64,000 nt of DNA from Macrobrachium rosenbergii (GCF_040412425.1 NC_089782.1:25754122-25818121), one strand, 5' to 3'. Counted from the stretch's first letter, positions 33,013-46,240 are shown. Notes: a model not told the origin generated them from the sequence alone. Made by a program: numbers and translations.

Positions 33013-35200
33013 TTAAAATGACGTCTTGAGATAGATTCTGTGGTATTTGCACCTTTCAAGGGGCCATTAAGAGAAAGAAACTTCTTCAGTGATGACTTTC
33101 AATGTCTCTGGTTATTCTTCGCCCTCCCTCTTTGCATCTCTTCACAAAGTAGGGGCTGAAATGCCTTCAAAAGACCGTATGGAACCCTATCACAGACTTT
33201 CACCAAGCTGCAAAATCTTTTGATGAATTCTTTACCGAGAGTCGTTGTAAAGGAGGTAAATTCTTTCAAAATGATTATACTAGAGGATCAAACGCACTTT
33301 TAATCTATAAGTGTTAATCAAATTTTGGTCTAATCTGTAAACACAGCTTAATTAAAGTAAACCTTATTAATATAATAACAATATTGATAGTGGGTATGAG
33401 CAGTGTGTTCTGCGATATCCTCCTGGTAAAGTTAAAAGTAAATCCTAAGAGCAATGGCTAAGGGTCGCTTTTATTTTCGAAAATGTAAAATCCGTGCTTA
33501 ATGGTACTTCCGATTAGCATTCAACTCTACTGTATAGTATACAGCAGCGAACAATCTCAGTCTTTGCAGTGGAATCTGTAACAATAAACGTAGGCACGCA
33601 TCCCAAATAATAAACATCCATTTGTACTACGTGTTCACAATTACTCACATGAATTTAAAGCAAGCTATGAGATCAGCTGTTGTTGTTTTTGTGTTAGTTA
33701 AAGCTGGCCTTATGCCAGCACGGGCTCTTGCTCTTGGGCAGCCTGTATCTACTTACTGGTTTGTTCCACATCTCTGTGAAAGCTAGTAATTATTTCATTT
33801 CATCTGAGGAGAGAGTAACTAACTGCAGCAAAGTACATCATCAGCTGAACCACACTATTTTTAAGGTCAATAATTATGTAACCATCAGAGACGATAATTA
33901 ACCAATGTCCATGATCGTAACTGTAAGTCAGGTATCGTTTTTGATTTACGAAGTCTAAGGCAGTACTTAAATCAACTTGATATCTGAAGTCACTCATACA
34001 AATTATGTGGTCTACTGTGAAACTTTCATTAACAATACCATACAAACTGGGAGTCACTTTTATTTTTTATAGCAGTACTGCATCATCGGTAAACGATAAC
34101 GGACACTAGAAATGCACGCAAGAAGAATTCAATGGCAATATTTTTTTCTTTTACTTCAGTCTAAGGCCATTCTGTTTCTTCCAGCAACTCTGATTAATCG
34201 TCTTGATTTATGTTTATTTTCAAGTGCGTTAACTTTAACAATGTTTAGCTCGCACGGATGCTTTTGATGTTAACATACCTCGCTACTTTCAGTCTAGATG
34301 CAGTTCGACATAGTCTTTTGGTGCCCTGTTGCTTTGAAAGGTACGAAATACACATTTCTTCCTTTTTCTAAAGAAAAGAGAAGAATAGATGTAATCCCGG
34401 AATTTAAAAATCTGGGTTTCAGTAGCTGATGTCTCAAGAAAAAATGTGAGCCATATGCGAAAATGTCTTCCCAAGACGATTACGAACGCCGAAACCATTA
34501 GAGAAGATAGCAACATCAGTGCTTACTATAATTCTGATTTATTCACAAATGATGTACTCATTTCAGTATTGAACTTACGATTAAAACCGTATAGGTTGCA
34601 TATTCTCTGCAATGCATCTGCGTGATCTTTGAAGTATGACCTTTCAGTTTCTCGATCAACATAACAAAATCGTAGGTACTTTCGGGAGCATTAAGAAATC
34701 TCGGGGAACTTTCCGTGTTTTCGTGTGTTTATACCCGACGTTCTTTCGAAATTTGGTAAAACTACTGCCTTGTTCTTGTTAAAAACTCACGGTGAGATGA
34801 CCCATGCTTCTGATTTTTCCTCGGAAACCAATTCGCGGTGAAATCACGACAGAGGCGAACGATGTTCCAACGGCGCCCTCTCTAATGTTTACAAATATTT
34901 AAAGGTACCGCTCATGAATGGGTCTCTGCGCCAACGTAGTATAATCCACCAATCACTTCAATGGGTTTGCCGTAGTAGTAGTATGACGTCATTAGCATTG
35001 ATCTTGGGAGCTAAAGTATATTTTACTAAAAAGAAAGGTTACACAAAATCTTCAAATTCATTTTGGCATTGTAAGCTAATGATATTGCAATAAAATTAAA
35101 ATTATTGATAAACAACAATGATTTATGAGATTAAAACCCTTGAAAAGATATGTTTTGCTTACCAGTCACGACGAAGTAACCTATATTTTCCCGCGTTTTT
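33013..35200. other. Intergenic sequence upstream of the PRDM gene
   Basis: No confident gene. A minus-strand frame at 33,800-34,057 (starting at GTG; contains YSYDHGHWLIIVSDGYIIIDLK in part) looks somewhat protein-like but has no recognised family and no clear splice acceptor. I leave it as unexplained. Confidence 0.45.
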
Positions 35201-35257
35201 GTTCCAGCAATTTCCTAATCAAAACATGTCTGCCACATGGGCCATATCAAGACCTTG
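35190..35257 (+). other. Possible 5' exon of the PRDM15-like gene
   Basis: A strong donor (CTTG/GTAAGTGAG) follows ATGTCTGCCACATGGGCC. If joined to the next exon at 38,595, this ATG opens a short upstream frame that ends TAG at 38,659-38,661, just before the main ATG. The left limit is arbitrary. Support is only the donor and its position. Confidence 0.35.
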
Positions 35258-37965
35258 GTAAGTGAGAATTACGCTAAAATAACTACTAAATTAGACGTTA
35301 ATGCTGGTACATACATATTTAGTGAGTTCTTAAGAAGGGAACGTCCTGGCGGATGTAAACATCAAAACGTGTCTCCAACGATAATGTTTATTTTATGGGT
35401 GTAAACAAGGTATTCTACGTCACGTGGTGCTAGTTCTGTAGATTTTATGCGCAGTTTCTTTTACTGTAGTCTACAGATTATCGCGGCTATGAAATCGTTC
35501 AGCCCAGTTCACTTGTGTGACGTATTTCTCATTTTAATTATTATCAAGTGAAATCTTTTTTGCTACGTGCCGTCGGAAAGATGATTACATCTGATTATGA
35601 AATTGGGTCAGTCCCACAAAAAATATCACCACTGGTATCAGTTTCGTGTGACTTGTTTCTCGTTCTGCTTATTACCACATTACATATTTGCGCACGTTAC
35701 AAATGCTGGTGGCAAGCAACCTGCCTCTCTTATTCGGGAAGAGTGAAACTGGACAAGTGCGTATGCCTTCTGCCCACTGTCTCTGGACAGGTTGGTAACC
35801 CATGACCATAACCTAGTTAAATGACTTTGCCTAGACATGTTAGGTCGTCTAGCTTCAACCACAGAGGCATGACGCCGTCCATGAACAGGCCTATGCAGTC
35901 AGGTTGTAGATGCATACAATTTGGAAGTTGTTAGTCTTAATTGTTGAATTAGCCCTGAGTCTATTTTATTTCTTTTCCTCTTTCACCCTGGGTTACACCA
36001 GAACTCATAACCTGGGTCTACTCTATACCTTTTTTTTTTTTTTACCACAAATCCTGTATCTTTAGAAACCAAATTTTAATAAGAAATGTATATTTTCCTC
36101 TTCCCTAGCCTAATGATTGAGCTTCAAATTTAATTCTCCCATCATGAAGATAACACGCTAGTTAGCCTAGCCTATTTCTAGCCTAGGATATAGAAATAGA
36201 GGTTTGGCTAAGTTTTTGAAAGTGATGCCAACTATTTAGGCTAACCTAACTTTAAAACTTGAAAACAAGTCATCTGAGTAGTTTGTAGGGTAGGGTAGGC
36301 CAGCTCAATTCATTTTGAAAAGGAAGCCCAAATGTTATTTAAACGTCGTTAAACATAGTAATATGCGTGTGCCAGGCTAAGTTAATAAGCACTCTGTCCA
36401 GAGTCAACTTTCATATAAAGCAAGAAAGCACAACTCATTCTTTATGTAACGGTTTTCAAGTCAAAGATATATTGGAAATTATGGTACCATCACCTTCAGC
36501 GTGTACCATTACAGTAAATGCAGATTTATGTATATTTCCATCAACCTTTAGCATGTATTCCTACAGTAGATGGAGATTTATAAATATTTCTGTCATGATT
36601 GAGCCCCAGATTACAGTCTTCAGGACAAAGCTTAGTTGCTTGAAAACATTCAGTATTGTATGAGGATCAACATATCTTTTGAAGAGAATCTGCCATTTTC
36701 ACAAGATATGTCAATCTATCCTTTTCTCAGCTTGTTTGTTGATAAAGGGAGAAATTATCTTTTGCAGAAGTACTAAAGTTTTTGAAAGCCTGCCTTTCAG
36801 AAATTATCTTTTGAAGTAGCAGAAAACTTTTTGGAAGGCTTGCTTCTTGATGGCATGTAACAAACAATGTTTCATCAAATGTGTAATCACTCCTTATTTC
36901 AGATAGTTCAGTTTTTTCAGCTCAGAAAACTACTTCCCTCTCCTTAAGAAACAAGAAGTAGATGGAACTTGCCACACTGTGGCTCTCCATTTTGCATTTC
37001 TATATGCCTTTTTGAGTATGGGTTAGATAAAACCTTCATTGTCTTCCTATTTTTAACAGCAGTAATTGATGTGCTAGTTTAGTGCTAATGCTTTGGTCAC
37101 TGCTGGAGATTGGTTCTATGTTGTCTTTTCTAGTGACAATTACTCTTGTGTAGGCCAATATCCATGGTTTCTGATGGTGATGTATCTCAGACTGCTATTC
37201 TCAGTTCCTCTGCTGGCATCATTTTAGAGATACATAGAGTTGGTAGTAGTTCTCTCAAGTCATAATCACCACTGATTTTTGACAGGCTAATATGGGCAGA
37301 AGAGGACATAGGCTTCGAAGTCGGTCTATATATCATGCATGGGCCTATATGATAGTCCCACTCTATATGCTGTTTCCATTCTTCTAGATTTTGTTTTTAT
37401 TTTAGCAGCACATGATGAATTAGCCAGATTTCATGTAGGGCACTGAATTGAGGATAGAGAATTGTTTTCATCACATACAAAACAGCATACTGTTTTGAAT
37501 TTTATTGAGAATTCAGTTTTTGATTCTTCGTAGCTATTATGAGATGTCACATTGGTTTGTTTTGCTAGTGCAGTATATGTGCTCTTCAGAATTCACTGAG
37601 AAATCAGTATTACCATAACGTAGCACTATATGCTGATCTGTTTTACTACCAATAATATGCTTACCCTAGTGATCTTGGTATTGGAGTAATGTCCCTTACA
37701 TGTCTCAGTGAAGGGAGAGTTGGTTGTCTGAATCAGTCTGTTATTTAGAAATTTTTAATCCCCCCTTCTTGTGAAACTCAATTACGTAGGGCATTGGTGG
37801 GACAAGACCTTTATTAAGGAGAGGTTACCTCCTTTTAGGTGAGCAGAAAATGGTTACTGGGGTTAAACTTCCATGATCATTTTCATTGCATGGAGCCTTC
37901 TATAACCACCTTTGTGAATGGCTTTCAAATGCATAGTTGGAGTTCACCTCTTGGCATACAAAAAG
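35258..37965 (+). other. Probable PRDM intron 1
   Basis: AT-rich. Contains ACGTCACGTGG (35,417-35,427), a joined CRE/E-box-like site. No exon, repeat family or RNA gene recognised. Confidence 0.45.
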
Positions 37966-38135
37966 TTAAGTATACCTTAGTTTTACCAGACCACTGAGCT
38001 GATTAACAGCTCTCCTAGGGCTGGCCCGAAGGATTAGACTTATTTTATGTGGCTAAGAACCAATTGGTTACCTAGCAAAGGGACCTACAGCTTATTGTGG
38101 AATCTAAACCACAAGTCTGCACCAGGTGAGGTCTG
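37966..38135 (-). repeat. SINE-like repeat, copy b
   Basis: Closely matches 10,118-10,260 (GTATACCTTAGTTTTACCAG, GGCTAAGAACCAATTGGTTA, CAGCTTATTGTGGAAT). The tRNA-like B-box end of copy a is missing, so it is truncated at that side. Confidence 0.85.
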
Positions 38136-38221
38136 CCATGGAATGAAGGCATTAACATGAAAGAAGTGGTTTGGTTCATAGTAATGCCAAGGTTATCAAA
38201 AGGCATCATTCAAAGAACAAG

Positions 38222-38396
38222 GAGGGAAGAAAATGTAGGGTAGAAGAGATTAAACAGCCAAGGGGAAAGAAGGAAATTGGAATGGATAAGTAAAACACTC
38301 GGAAGGGGTTGTAATACTGGGCTCAGAGTATGCTACAAAGAACCTTTTTATAATGTGTACAGTATGCCACGAAAGGCTCACTGACAGCACTTCCCT
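38222..38396 (+). repeat. Dispersed repeat R2, decayed copy 3
   Basis: Weak similarity to the last part of the repeat at 31,808 and 32,702, notably GCTACAAAGAACC, CAGTATGCC and GCTCACTGACAGCACTTCC. Confidence 0.45.
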
Positions 38397-38594
38397 TGTA
38401 TATGGAACTGAGATATTTAGGTATATTTGTAAAATAAGAACATAATCTGAAATTTCCTGTATCTATGAAACAAAACTCATATAAGGTTTTTAATTTGATA
38501 TGGCAAAGGAACTGTGAAATGTTGTTAATACTCATATAAACTCATATTAGAAATAAACATGTTATTAAGATAAAATTCTTTACATTTCTTCCAG

Positions 38595-38684
38595 CCCAAA
38601 GGAATTGAGGACACAGAGGCACCATGAGGGCTGCTATAATGCTTTTATGGCCCTAGCCTAGGATGACCCATGATTTCCAGCTAT
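38595..38684 (+). CDS. PRDM15: PRDM15-like gene, start-codon exon
   Basis: Acceptor ATTTCTTCCAG at 38,594 and donor GTAAGTATG at 38,685. The start ATG is at 38,663, giving MTHDFQL plus the first base of a tryptophan codon completed by the next exon. The resulting W-C-E-D-C matches the zinc-binding segment that opens PRDM15-type proteins, and this supports both the junction and the start. The rest of the exon is 5' leader. Three other ATGs lie upstream in it, none in the main frame without a stop. Confidence 0.75.
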
Positions 38685-41600
38685 GTAAGTATGTGGTGTG
38701 TCATAAAGCATTTATGGGAAGAATATTCTGTTATTAAGAAGATAATTTCATAATGCAATACCCATTAATCATAATTCTGCTTATTCCATGTAAATTGGAC
38801 CCTTCAGCATTTAGCTGAAGAGTTGAAAAAAGAAAGGTCTCACCCTGCATGCACAGCCTGTCTGCAACACCTCATTTCCATGTGTAGCTCAGATTGCACT
38901 GGATGTGTGCAGAGCATTCCAACTCTACATCAGAGTTCTTTCCCAGTTTTTGTGCTTTTTCATCTATTTTTATTTATTTATTAATTTGTGTTCTTTCATG
39001 CTCACATTTTCTGAAAAGTTTACATGTGCATTCCTTTTTCCCCATTAATGGATTTAAGGGTTTGGTGTTCATTCCTTTTTGTGTTGTTTTGCATCAGACA
39101 TTGTTCTCTGTCACCAACTGGTCTCTATGAGAAAACACTATTTAATGTCCGTTCCATTAATGAGTTCCTTTTTAATTCATTTTGCATTCCCACCTGGCTT
39201 GTGTAGCCTTTATCAGCGATTTTCATTAGTTGTATGTTCATTAATATGTGTATTATCTCCAGTTTTTGCATATATTTTTGCTTATTCTTTTTTTATTTAT
39301 ACCAAAATCCTTTCTCAAGACTGAATTAATATTTATATTGTGTTATTCTTTTTTTTACATAGTCACAGTTAGTGTTTTTGTTCTGCTTAGGGTATCACAA
39401 TGCCTGATAACTTAAAATCATTCATTCTGCTTATGATAACAGCTGCTCCGCACTCTTTGTCTATATATTCATATCCGTTTCTTATATTGTTAATGTTGCA
39501 CTTCCTCCCGCTTGTGCTAATATTCAGGGAAAAATGTTACTATAGTCACACCTATTCTCCTTTCACAGAATGGTAGTGCCTACAGTTTTTCGGTTGCCCT
39601 CAGTCAAGTCGTGTGGGGATTCTGTTTTCCCTTCATGGTGGGTGACGTGCTTGTATTAAAGTTAGATGGTTTGTTTCCAGCCACTTCCTCTTGAGTCTTT
39701 ATTAGAATGTGCCATGTCCCTGTGCCACTTTCCCTCTTAGAAAGATGGTTGTGTGTGTGTGAGCGCTTCCTTCAGGGTCTTGTTAAAATCTTCCTGTCAT
39801 TGCTAGCTTCAGGGCTCAAGCTCTTTGTCTGTTGTTCCTTTTGTCCTGTGCTGGGGGTGCTTCTGGTTGGAGTATAGTGCCTTCTCCTCTCTGATTGAAC
39901 CTGCCGGTTGTTCATGAGCCCGTGTTTCAACTCTCCTTCAGCTTTGTATGCTGGTTTGCTGTTCAGTGGCAGTGACTCCCCTTTCTTTGGTTATGTCCTT
40001 TCAACCCTGTTCCCACTTTGATGCCTGTCCCTTCTCTTTGTTGGGCCAGCTTCTAGCTCTTTGCGTACTTTTGTCTGCCTTTATGTTCTCAGCCTCCCGT
40101 TCTTCCCCATCAGATTTTTGGAGAATCAGTATAGTCTTTTTGCCTCTGGCAGGATTGAGAACTACATTTTTTTAGATATCTGCTGGTTTTGTTTTTTCCA
40201 GTCTATCATCATCTTATACCATCCTCTGCTGGGCCATATACTGTTGTTACCCTTGATTTTTTTTTTTAAACTCCTTCTCTGCCTTTTTATTTTAGCGTGT
40301 GTGGTTCTGCATAGGAGTGTCTGGTCATTTCCCTTCAACCCCCTTGTTCCATTTTCCTGAGGAGTTCTGGGAGTTGCACTGGGCCCTTCTTTAGTCTCCT
40401 GTTTTCTCACAGCCAAGTCACCTTATACCCATATTTGTCGTCTCATGCCCTTGAGGGTATTGCCTCCTCGAGTCCTTTTCATGATTTGGTCATCCCTTGG
40501 GTTCTTCTGTCCACTTGTGTTGAGCTAACACCCAAACATTGCCATTTCTCATGTGCCTTTGAGTGATTCCTTTAGTAGTTCTTGTTTAATGTCTGCTTGA
40601 CATCTGTAGGGTCTTTGCAGTATTCTCTTGTTTTCCTTGTTTGTCTTAGTCCTCCTTGTGACTCCTTGGCTTCTTTAGTATTACACTTGTTTTGCAGCAA
40701 TCCTTTCTGTGTCTGCCAGTCTCTTTTATAGCTGTTTCTTGCTTCTCATTTTGAGAGCTTTATGGGATGCAGAAGTTCCTCCTTATTCTTATTCTCCCTA
40801 AACGCCTCATTTGGATTCCCCCAACTCCATAGTCCATTTGTCTATTGCATGAAAAGTTTTGTGCTCTTTCTGAAGTGGGACTTCACCCTAATTGGAATGG
40901 TTGTTGTAAGGGCTCCGGAGTGCCAGTCTTTTCCTGCTGTTGGTCTGCTGTCACTCCATGTTCTGCATGCCTGAGTTTGTGAGTTTGTGATGTTGGCAGG
41001 TGTACCTTTCTAGGTCTTAGCTGTTGCTTCTGTCCAGTTTTGTGCTTTCTTCCCAGTGAAACTGAATCTTTGGTTCACATCCCAGTCTGCACAGACCAAA
41101 TGTTGTGAACGCTGCTGTGGCGGACAGAACAGGCATGATAATTAAGGGTCATTCTCCTCACAAACTGCAAAGCTTTACCTGGCAGACCTTGTTACCTTCA
41201 CTGGGGCATACTGGAACTGGGTAAAATCACTGATGGCCTGGGGAATGAACTTTGCTAATGGCCAAAACAACTCACTGAACTCACCACTTCACTTATCACA
41301 TTCCATTCAAGAGAAGGAAATAGGTACATATATTCAGGTATAATCTCTCAAATGCTTGAGGCCATTCCCTGTGGTAGTTACCAGCAAAATTTTCAAAATC
41401 TGTGTTGAAAAGAGTTAAAATAAAGTGGAAATTATAATCTAAAAATTTAAAAATATATATGCTAATAAAGCTTCCTGGGAAGTGAGGCACAAGACAGAAA
41501 AAAAAACATATACTCAGATCCCCATACTGATGCTCAAGAAGATAATTCAATAGGATGTTAACAAACTAGACAAAGAAGACATTGTGAATTACACTCTTCC

Positions 41601-42540
41601 CCAGAAAGAACAACAATCTAGGTAGACAGAGACATACGGGAGTCAGTTCCCTCCAATGGACAAATAACACCATAAAGGAAGTATTAAGCCAGGTTGAGGA
41701 TAGAGAAAAATTGAGAAAAAATTTAACTCAAGACCAATAAGGCAAAAGGCTGGGAGTACACAGCAATGAGCTGGAAGAGACCTGCTGAGATGTTGACACT
41801 ATGAAGTCACCTAACAGAATGAGGGAGAAGTGACAGGCTATAGATGTAGCAGGTGTGTTCTTTTCAGGCCAGTCATGAGACTGGGATGAGTTACACACTA
41901 CTGGAAGGATTCAAGGAAGACAAATGACCAGCCTTGAACTCTTCAAAATCCCTTAAGGGGATTATTTCAAGTTCAAAGCCCCCCCCTGAATTGTCTTCCC
42001 TGGATCCTGCCAGTAGGACTGTACTTCTGAGCCCTTTCATCTTGCTGGAGAATCTGTTGAGCCAGCTGGTATGATTGTGCCCACGACTATGAATGCTGGC
42101 CTTTCCAGTTCCTGAGGTGCTGATGCAGTTCTGGGCCCTATTCTCAGGGTGGCTGGGATAGGGGCTCTTCACGTTGTCGGAGTGGATGCTCCAGTGATTT
42201 GTCTCCTGACCAAGCTGGATCCAAAGCATACCAGGCAGGTCAAGACAATAATGTTTGGGTGATGATGATAGTAATAATCACCAAAAACAAGTGTCATGCA
42301 GCATTTTGTTAGCAGTAAGCAGGAAAAACTATTACACACTGCGTATTTATAAAAAACTGAAAAGATATTAACTTTAAATATATAGATGCAGTACACTGCT
42401 GAAAATATTTAGAATGCATAAAAAATCATTTTAACTAGAGTGGAAAGCGAAACAAGCAAAACTTATCACGCACACAGGCAAGCACATAAAATAACATAAC
42501 ACTAAATAAATTATTACTATTATTATTATTAATTATTATT
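38685..42540 (+). other. PRDM intron 2, left part
   Basis: About 38,930-41,050 is strikingly T/C-rich on the plus strand, without open coding features I recognise. A 112-codon minus-strand frame at 41,891-42,229 has no assignable family. Confidence 0.6.
42510..42540. repeat. (ATT)n microsatellite
   Basis: Imperfect ATT run directly left of the fold-back element. Confidence 0.9.
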
Positions 42541-43575
42541 TATTTTGTAGAAGACTTTCTATTTCCTTATTAGGACTTCTCTTCATTGGAGGTGCATGCT
42601 AACAACCTATATTTGTCATTTCATGGGAAAAGTAAAAATCTGGATTCTGCCTCTTTATATGTTCTTTACAGTTAGTTCTATACAGTTGTTGCCGTGGCGT
42701 TTATGAACTCTTCTGTCATTCTCCAGTGAGGCTAGTAGGCGACAGCAGATTGCATAGGTCCCTCTGAGTTTATACGGGCTTCAGGGGTCATGGGCAGCAA
42801 TTCTGATTGGTTGCATTCGGCGAACTGCTAATTTTGCGCAAAGTGATCGGACAGATCTTCGCAACCTGGAATATAATTCATTTCCAGCGTTCCCATTGGC
42901 CTGCCGTTGCGTGATGTCATGCTGACATCATCGGTAGTTTAGCTGCTATTAGGAGGATGAATGATGTCATTATTTACTCTTTCTGTCATAAATAATGACA
43001 TCATTCATCCTCCGCCCAATAGTACAACCAATTGGACGACATCAGATAGTTTGGCTGCTATTGGCGGAGGATGAGATGATGTCATTATTTTTCTTTCTGT
43101 TGTAACGACATCATCATTTCCCCTCCACCCAGTAGCAGCTAAAACTACCAATGATGTCAGTCAGCATGACATCACGCAATGCAGGCCAATGGGAATGCTG
43201 GGAATGAATGATATTCCCGGTGTTACGAAGATCTGTTAGGATTGAGCCACAAGAAAATTTTTTGCCTTGAAGTTCAGCATCGCAACCAATCAGGAATTGG
43301 CTGTCCATGACCCCTCGGCTGAAGCCCGCAGATCGTCAGAGCGACCTATGCAATCTGCGATCTCTCACTAGCTCCCTGGAGAATGACAGAAGAGTCTGTC
43401 AACCGCCACGGCAACAACTGTATAGAACTAACTGTATATAATATATAAAGCAGAATCCAGATTTTTTACTTCTTTTCCCCATGAAATGACAAAATATAAG
43501 CGCCAGCTGTTAGCAACGCAATTTCCACGAAGAGAAGTCCGCTAAGGAAAATAGAAAAAGTCTTCTACAAAAATA
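42541..43575. mobile_element. Fold-back element of about 1 kb, nested palindrome
   Basis: Long inverted arms: TATTTTGTAGAAGACTTT at 42,541 pairs with the right end (AAAGTCTTCTACAAAAATA to 43,575), and pairing continues inwards through GTTGTTGCCGTGGCG / CGCCACGGCAACAAC and CCATTGGCCTG / CAGGCCAATGG. The centre (42,924-43,160) holds four copies of a module of about 55 bp in alternating orientation. No protein is encoded, so it is a non-autonomous element mobilised, if at all, in trans. The superfamily cannot be told from the ends alone. Confidence 0.88.
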
Positions 43576-43626
43576 AATGCAGTAACAGCAATATTTAATA
43601 GAACCTGTTTAAAAGAGGTCTACAAA

Positions 43627-43635
43627 TTATTATTA

Positions 43636-43666
<31 letters not shown>

Positions 43667-43709
43667 GTTATTATTATTATTTATTGTTATTATTATTATT
43701 ATTATGTGT

Positions 43710-43742
<33 letters not shown>
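43627..43742. repeat. (ATT)n microsatellite
   Basis: Imperfect ATT/TTA array, with a GTGTG interruption near 43,706. Confidence 0.95.
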
Positions 43743-44464
43743 GTCAGTAGATGAACCTATTCATGAACAAGACAGGGCCATTGACTTGAAATTCACGCTT
43801 CCAAAGAATATGGTGTTCATTAGGAAGAAGTAAGGGAAGTAAGGGAAATACAGAGAAGAGGCCCCACTTATTAAAAAAATAATTAATAAAAAATAAAAAA
43901 ATAAAATTGATAAGTAGATAAAAATGTATTAAAATGCAAGAAGAGTAGTAGGTAGTGATGCATTGCATTTTCACTTTAAAATTCTCTAAGTTCCTACTGC
44001 ACGACATCTCCGGAGTAAGGACCCTGGAACTGAGAAGTTCGGCAGCGGTATTTACTGTATATGTGGTGCTGCTGTTCACTGAATCTGGTTGCTCTGAGCA
44101 GATAAAGGGGGATCTGTTAATTCAGAATGAAAGATCTCTGTTGAAGTACAACTTACGAAAAGTGTCAAACAAGAGACCACCCGTCGATGGTCCAAGTCAT
44201 AACTGCTAATGTTAGGGAACAGAAACCTACCACCATAAACCACTCTGACTAAAAGAGCTAAATCTCTGGCAGAAGCAGACTTCCACACCAGAGAACAGCA
44301 TTCCATTAAAGGAAGTAAAATGACCAAAAACAGGTTGCAATGATTTTATCACTGTTATAAATATATGTGGCCTTATGAACAATACCTAACTTCGTGCGGC
44401 ATTTGTTGAAACTTTTGTTAAATGTGAGTCAAATAGTTACGCCTAGAATAGCTTCAGACTCGGT
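43743..44464 (+). other. PRDM intron 2, middle part
   Basis: No recognised feature; short frames on both strands without splice-compatible ends. Confidence 0.6.
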
Positions 44465-44486
44465 GCACACACACACACACACACAT
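44465..44486. repeat. (CA)n microsatellite
   Basis: About 10 CA units, near the 3' side of the non-LTR fragment. Confidence 0.95.
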
Positions 44487-44589
44487 AGCAAAGCTCCATC
44501 CACCTAAAGGGGTGGATGGGGTGGGAAATCTGTAGGTCTGCTAATCACTAGTGTTTTTGTGTTAGCGGAGTTCCACCTCATACTCCACT

Positions 44590-45690
44590 GGTTACACCAT
44601 TACCTGATCCTGTCCATGTCCCCACTGAGGCTGAGGACAGCTTCATTTCTCATAAGTGGAGACTTTGCTACACTCGTGAGTGTAGCACCATTGGCATACT
44701 GAATAATCTTGTTTTCCAGGCCAACAACCATATCGCTTGTATACACTAAAAATAACAGTGGACCAAGAATACTGCCCTGTGGAACTCCAGACATAGTAGG
44801 TCATGGTTCACTAAAGATCCCATTTATAAACAAGTGCCTTGTGATTTACTAAATCAGAAGCAACACTAAAATCTATTTGAATTACCTACACTCAACCCTT
44901 AACAAGGTTCTTGCAAACATGTCAAGTCAAAGAGTATTGCAGGTACCCATCTGCTTCCTGTATGTATATTGACTTTATCCTTGAGATTCCACATACTTAT
45001 ATAACGGCTTGAAATTAAGTTTTTCAGCAACTTTGGAGAGCACAGGGAGAATAGAGGTTGGCCTGTAGTTACTGCAGTCTGCAGATATGCCATTTTAGAA
45101 CAGGCACTGTATTACTAAGCTTGCACTCATCCACAAAGATCCTACGTCGACATAAAAAAATCAATAAAATCTAGTAATCTTTGGAGACAACACATCAGAA
45201 ACTTTTTAAAAAAAAACAAAGGGAAGAAACCATCAGAATCTTCTTAACTCCAGCTAAGCTGTCAAGATTTTCCAGAATTTTATTACCATCCGTGGAGCGA
45301 AATGCAAATTTTGTAAGAATAGGTTCAGGATGACAATTATCAGGAAGAGGGATATCCTCAGCTGATTGCTTAGCTTCAAAAGCTTGATGAAGCAGTTCAG
45401 CCTTTTCCCTTGGGCCAGTAACCAATCTACCATCATCTGTTAGTAGTGGTGGAATGGGAGACAAGCCTGACCCAAAGACAGAGACAGATGATGCCAATTT
45501 GTAATATCTCTTGGCTGTATGGAAAGTTCTATTCGCAGCATGACGAGACTCAATAAAAATGGTGTAATTTTCATTGGACGATTTTGTCTCCATGTGTTGA
45601 ATTGGTCTGTTTGTCATGGTAGACTTGTTTTCTGGGGTGAAAGTTATCAGGAAATCAGAATCCAGAAAATAACCCAAAGACACCTGCAGA
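44590..45690 (-). pseudogene. Non-LTR retrotransposon reverse transcriptase fragment
   Basis: The minus-strand frame 44,600-44,794 carries SGVPQGSILGPLLFLVY and, where the catalytic YADD should be, YANG. Frames 44,899-45,093 (KLLKNLISSRYIS) and 45,195-45,683 (KRYYKLASSVSVFG, RLVTGPREKAELLHQAF) are the upstream reverse-transcriptase and linker parts, each in a different phase. The SGVPQGS-LGP block is typical of Jockey/RTE-type LINEs. Endonuclease and 3' end are missing, and the lost aspartates make it inactive. Confidence 0.85.
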
Positions 45691-46240
45691 AAGGTGGCTG
45701 GGTGCCTCTGGCCCTGTAATGAAAAAATTCAGAGGAAGGAAAAAATATGTAGAACTGTCTGTTAAAACATTTCAGGGGTAAAAAATGTATTATACGAAAA
45801 CGGAAATGATGGGTAAAGCAATCCAAGAACAGAGGAGACTGTGAACTGTGAACAAGTCCACAGACACAGGAAGTGGTCCTAGTTGCCACCCAAGACTCTA
45901 GGGAGACTGCACCAACTACCACCTTCCACCACTTCATGGTAACAGCCAGGCATTTTACTCCAGGCTTGGAGTGTCTGGGACTTTATGCAGATGTATGAAA
46001 GGTTGAGTAACAGTACTGTAATGGGTTTTGTGGTTAAACAGATAAGAGATTATGATTTGACTGGATATGTACATTACAAGTACCCTTTGATTGACAAAAC
46101 ACCCCTTAGTACGAGGAAGTCTCACCATTCATTAACTATCTCCCTAAATAATTAGTTATTGAGTGGTCTTTTTGTATGCCATTAAGGTATATAAATACAA
46201 ATAATTTTTGTCTGTGAACCCTGAAATGTAAAATTTTCTT
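45691..46240 (+). other. PRDM intron 2, right part
   Basis: The left side may include more of the non-LTR remnant (up to about 45,940). No other feature recognised. Confidence 0.5.

Noticed and set aside
33800..34057. 85-codon minus-strand frame with protein-like text
   Set aside because: It starts at GTG, has no acceptor or family match, and cannot be linked to a neighbouring exon.
35548..35805. 85-codon frame near the PRDM 5' region
   Set aside because: No domain or conserved splice partners, and it lies downstream of the proposed first donor.
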